A stretch of 15,398 nucleotides of DNA, taken from the NCBI GenBank assembly GCA_017620055.1, contig JAFZRD010000010.1, positions 1-15,398 of the forward strand, in the 5' to 3' direction. The notes below the pieces were generated by a model, which was given only the letters and a program-made list of their open reading frames with translations, made no database searches and was not told where the DNA came from. The stretch is from Lachnospiraceae bacterium. GTDB taxonomy: Bacteria > Bacillota_A > Clostridia > Lachnospirales > Lachnospiraceae. Both the position numbers and the translations under genes were made by a program. Of this stretch, positions 13,466 to 15,398 are shown piece after piece (the stretch's first letter is position 1; each line of letters opens with the position of its first letter).

Positions 13466-14659
13466 ATGGCTGAAAGAAGAGTCGGAACAGTATCAAGAGG
13501 TATCCGTTGTCCGATCATCCGTGAGGGAGACGATCTTATACAGATCGTAACGGACAGCGTTATTGAAGCGGCACAGATAGAAGGGTTTGAACTTCATGAC
13601 AGGGATGTCATTTCGATGACGGAATCCATTGTTGCAAGAAGCCAGGGTAATTACTGCACTGTCAACGATATCGCTGATGATGTCAGGGCAAAGCTTGGCG
13701 GTGATACGGTGGGGGTAATGTTCCCGATCCTTTCGAGGAACCGTTTTGCCATCTGCTTAAAAGGTATTGCGATGGGATGCAAGAAGATAGTCCTGCAGCT
13801 TTCCTATCCTTCCGATGAAGTGGGCAACGAGCTTGTTTCGATCGACAAAGTTGACGAGGCAGGCATCAATCCGTACAGTGATGTGCTCACGCTCGAGAAG
13901 TACCGCGAAGTGTTCGGATATACCAAGCACGAGTTCACGGGTGTCGATTATGTTGAGTACTACAGCGACATCATCCGTGAAGAGGGATGTGATGTCGAGA
14001 TAATCTTCGCAAACCAGGCAAAGGCGATCCTCGACTATACGAAGAACGTTATCAATTGCGATATCCATACGAGAGCAAGGACCAAGAGGATCCTTAAGGC
14101 CGCAGGTGCCGAGAAGGTGTTCGGACTCGATGAGATCATGAACGCACCGGTTAACGGAAGCGGCTATAACGAGAAGTACGGTCTTCTCGGATCCAACAAG
14201 GCGACCGAGGGACAGGTAAAGCTCTTCCCAAGAGACTGCCGTGATCTTGTTGAAGGAGTTCAGAAAGTCATTCTCGAGAGAACCGGAAAGCATGTTGAGG
14301 TCATGGTATACGGTGACGGCGCTTTCAAGGATCCGAAAGGTAAGATATGGGAGCTCGCGGATCCCGTTGTATCACCCGCATTCACAAGCGGCCTCATAGG
14401 TACGCCAAACGAGGTCAAGATCAAGTATCTTGCGGACAACGATTTTGCGAAGCTGTCGGGCGAGGAGCTAAAGGAAGCGATCTCGAAGAGTATCAAGGAA
14501 AAGGATTCGAACCTTGTGGGCAAGATGGTGAGCGAGGGAACGACCCCGAGACAGCTTACCGACCTGATCGGTTCGCTGTGCGACTTAACGTCGGGTTCCG
14601 GAGACAAGGGAACGCCGGTCGTGCTCGTGCAGGGGTACTTCGATAACTATACGAACTGA
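13466..14659 (+). CDS. CofE-like F420-0:L-glutamate ligase family protein
   Basis: A 397-residue protein with the CofE (PF01996) pattern: EGDDLIQIVTDSVIEA near the N-terminus, then RDVISMTESIVARSQGNY (family 'gDVlvvaqKivSkaEGr') and a C-terminal metal/nucleotide region VMVYGDGAFKDPKGKIWELADPVV. True CofE enzymes add glutamates to the deazaflavin cofactor F420 using GTP. Members of about 400 residues such as this one are frequent in Clostridia, which are not known to make F420, so the substrate here is probably different. The length exceeds archaeal CofE (about 250 residues) by a middle insertion. GGAGG precedes the ATG. The gene lies 33 nt after tsf and is closed by a strong terminator, so it is likely the third gene of the rpsB-tsf unit. 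Confidence 0.8.
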   Translation: MAERRVGTVSRGIRCPIIREGDDLIQIVTDSVIEAAQIEGFELHDRDVISMTESIVARSQGNYCTVNDIADDVRAKLGGDTVGVMFPILSRNRFAICLKGIAMGCKKIVLQLSYPSDEVGNELVSIDKVDEAGINPYSDVLTLEKYREVFGYTKHEFTGVDYVEYYSDIIREEGCDVEIIFANQAKAILDYTKNVINCDIHTRARTKRILKAAGAEKVFGLDEIMNAPVNGSGYNEKYGLLGSNKATEGQVKLFPRDCRDLVEGVQKVILERTGKHVEVMVYGDGAFKDPKGKIWELADPVVSPAFTSGLIGTPNEVKIKYLADNDFAKLSGEELKEAISKSIKEKDSNLVGKMVSEGTTPRQLTDLIGSLCDLTSGSGDKGTPVVLVQGYFDNYTN

Positions 14660-14676
14660 GTTACATGAGAATTATT

Positions 14677-14709
14677 AAAGGCACTGTGGATTACCACGGT
14701 GCCTTTTTT
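14677..14709. terminator. Intrinsic terminator of the rpsB-tsf-CofE-like unit
   Basis: GGCACTGTGG (14680-14689), loop ATTA, CCACGGTGCC (14694-14703), then six T (14704-14709). AAA before the stem extends pairing. Ten base pairs, one of them G.U. It also stands between this unit and the convergent minus-strand gene. Confidence 0.92.
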
Positions 14710-14714
14710 GATGA

Positions 14715-14851
14715 GGTGCGCGGATAAAGAGTTTCCGAGAAATACCCTGTGAAGGGGTCTGCGCTTGGCGAGGTCTTTTCGAGCCTAGCGTCAGCTACGC
14801 CTGAACAGGAGCGAGAGCGCGTTTTCGAGGGAACTGCTTTGTCCGTGCGCC
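14715..14851 (+). repeat. 137-nt imperfect inverted repeat / candidate structured RNA or miniature element
   Basis: Bases 14715-14729 pair with 14837-14851 at all 15 positions, and 14730-14736 with 14829-14835 at all 7, leaving one bulged G at 14836. Four pairs are wobbles and all four are G.U when read as + strand RNA. Inside lie CCCT-GTGA-AGGG (GNRA-type loop) and CGCT/AGCG with GGC/GCC (about 14762-14790). No start-stop gene or T-tract is present. The internal string around 14741-14765 reminds me of interspersed intergenic repeats of Lachnospiraceae (memory, unverified). Confidence 0.55.
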
Positions 14852-14855
14852 GGGA

Positions 14856-15398
14856 TCAGATATACCCAAGAGTCTTCAGTTTCTGGAATACCGCCATCGC
14901 AACGGCATCGTAGGTTGCCTGCGACAGGTGAGTTCTGTCCGGCGAGTATCCGTATTTGTTGATGAGGTCGATGCAGTCCATGTAATGCTGCCCGTAGTGC
15001 GCGGCAAGATCTTTGTTGATCGGAATGTAGAGATCGCCGAGCCTGTGGCGAGACGTTGTTCCGATGACTATGTAATTCTTTACGCCTCCGTTCTGGGCGA
15101 TGAAATTGTCTATCTCCGCGATGACCGGAGCGGTGTTTGCGTTAGGTCCTTCCTCGGGACACCAGTCGCACGATCCGACCCAGAAGATGTATGTCTTGGC
15201 AGGATCCACCTTCTGGTTGTAATGATCCTCATCCCTGTATGCCCAGAAGATGTCGTGAGTGTTCGTGCCGTAAAGGCCGTAACCTTCAACGGGAACTTTA
15301 ACGAGCTTTTTGAGCGTCTCATATGGTGCACCCGGGAGATTGTCGTTATTGTCTCCGAGTGACCCCTGCGTGAGCGAATCACCGATCCACACGATCGA
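14856..15398 (-). CDS. SGNH/GDSL-type hydrolase, partial (N-terminus outside window)
   Basis: The frame is open to the right edge; 180 residues are visible, read leftwards. It begins within block I: IVWIGDSLTQGS holds the nucleophile serine in GDSL. A glycine-rich segment GYGLYGTNTHDIF follows, then a strand YIFWVGSCDW at the block III position, and near the end DRTHLSQATYDAVAMAV, containing the catalytic D-x-x-H of block V. SGNH hydrolases cleave esters of lipids, carbohydrates or acetylated polymers. The usual Asn of block III (GxND) appears as Cys in GSCD, which would change the oxyanion hole. The GTG at 15392-15390 is an internal codon, not a start: the GDSL motif must be preceded by a strand and probably an export or anchoring region beyond the window. 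Confidence 0.82.
   Translation of the reverse strand, partial: SIVWIGDSLTQGSLGDNNDNLPGAPYETLKKLVKVPVEGYGLYGTNTHDIFWAYRDEDHYNQKVDPAKTYIFWVGSCDWCPEEGPNANTAPVIAEIDNFIAQNGGVKNYIVIGTTSRHRLGDLYIPINKDLAAHYGQHYMDCIDLINKYGYSPDRTHLSQATYDAVAMAVFQKLKTLGYI

Noticed and set aside
14710..14856. Target-site duplication around the 14715-14851 inverted repeat
   Set aside because: The only flanking match, TGAT and ATCA, is inverted and so extends the palindrome rather than being a direct duplication.
1..15398. CRISPR array, tRNA or rRNA genes, integrase, transposase or origin
   Set aside because: No regularly spaced repeats, cloverleaf structures, rRNA segments or recombinase motifs were seen on either strand.

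Overview
The window looks like a chromosomal segment of a low-to-mid GC Gram-positive anaerobe of the class Clostridia, most likely a Lachnospiraceae-type bacterium. The clues are strong AGGAGG-type ribosome binding sites, the order rpsB - tsf - CofE-like gene, tandem CNNM/HlyC transporters, and a CmpB-type ABC permease. This placement is inference from gene content; there is no rRNA gene here.

Left flank (1-3495): the 3' end of a CmpB-family permease gene, a palindrome with a GGGACGGTTCT loop, a small GlsB/YeaQ-type membrane protein, and two overlapping CNNM/CBS/CorC_HlyC membrane proteins closed by an intrinsic terminator.

Central accessory region (about 3500-11381), all on the + strand: a DUF6994-like protein; a small sigma-70-type protein overlapping a WYL-domain regulator, with a nuclease-like hypothetical behind them; a DUF5674 protein with its small overlapping partner; an unrecognised 302-residue protein; then an operon of three metallophosphoesterases with a zinc-ribbon protein among them. 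Two genes here (3585 and 7769) carry near-duplicate promoter-leader modules. Each holds a dyad centred near the predicted transcription start whose right arm is the ribosome binding site. A degenerate third copy of the promoter precedes the DUF5674 gene. Both genes also end in the same extended -10-like string, which probably starts the next unit.

Right flank (11382-15398): a housekeeping unit rpsB - tsf - CofE-like ligase ending in a strong terminator. The rpsB leader is about 264 nt. A 16-bp long-range stem in it is mutually exclusive with a hairpin that sequesters the rpsB Shine-Dalgarno site, and an upstream hairpin loop can compete for one arm of the long stem. I regard this as the best candidate for an undescribed regulatory system in the window. 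After the terminator lies a 137-nt imperfect inverted repeat whose every wobble is G.U in + strand RNA, followed by the 3' end of a minus-strand SGNH hydrolase gene cut by the window edge.

The flanks are ordinary genome. The middle is a patchwork of poorly characterised genes that share promoters, with a sigma-like factor and a WYL regulator as plausible local controllers.
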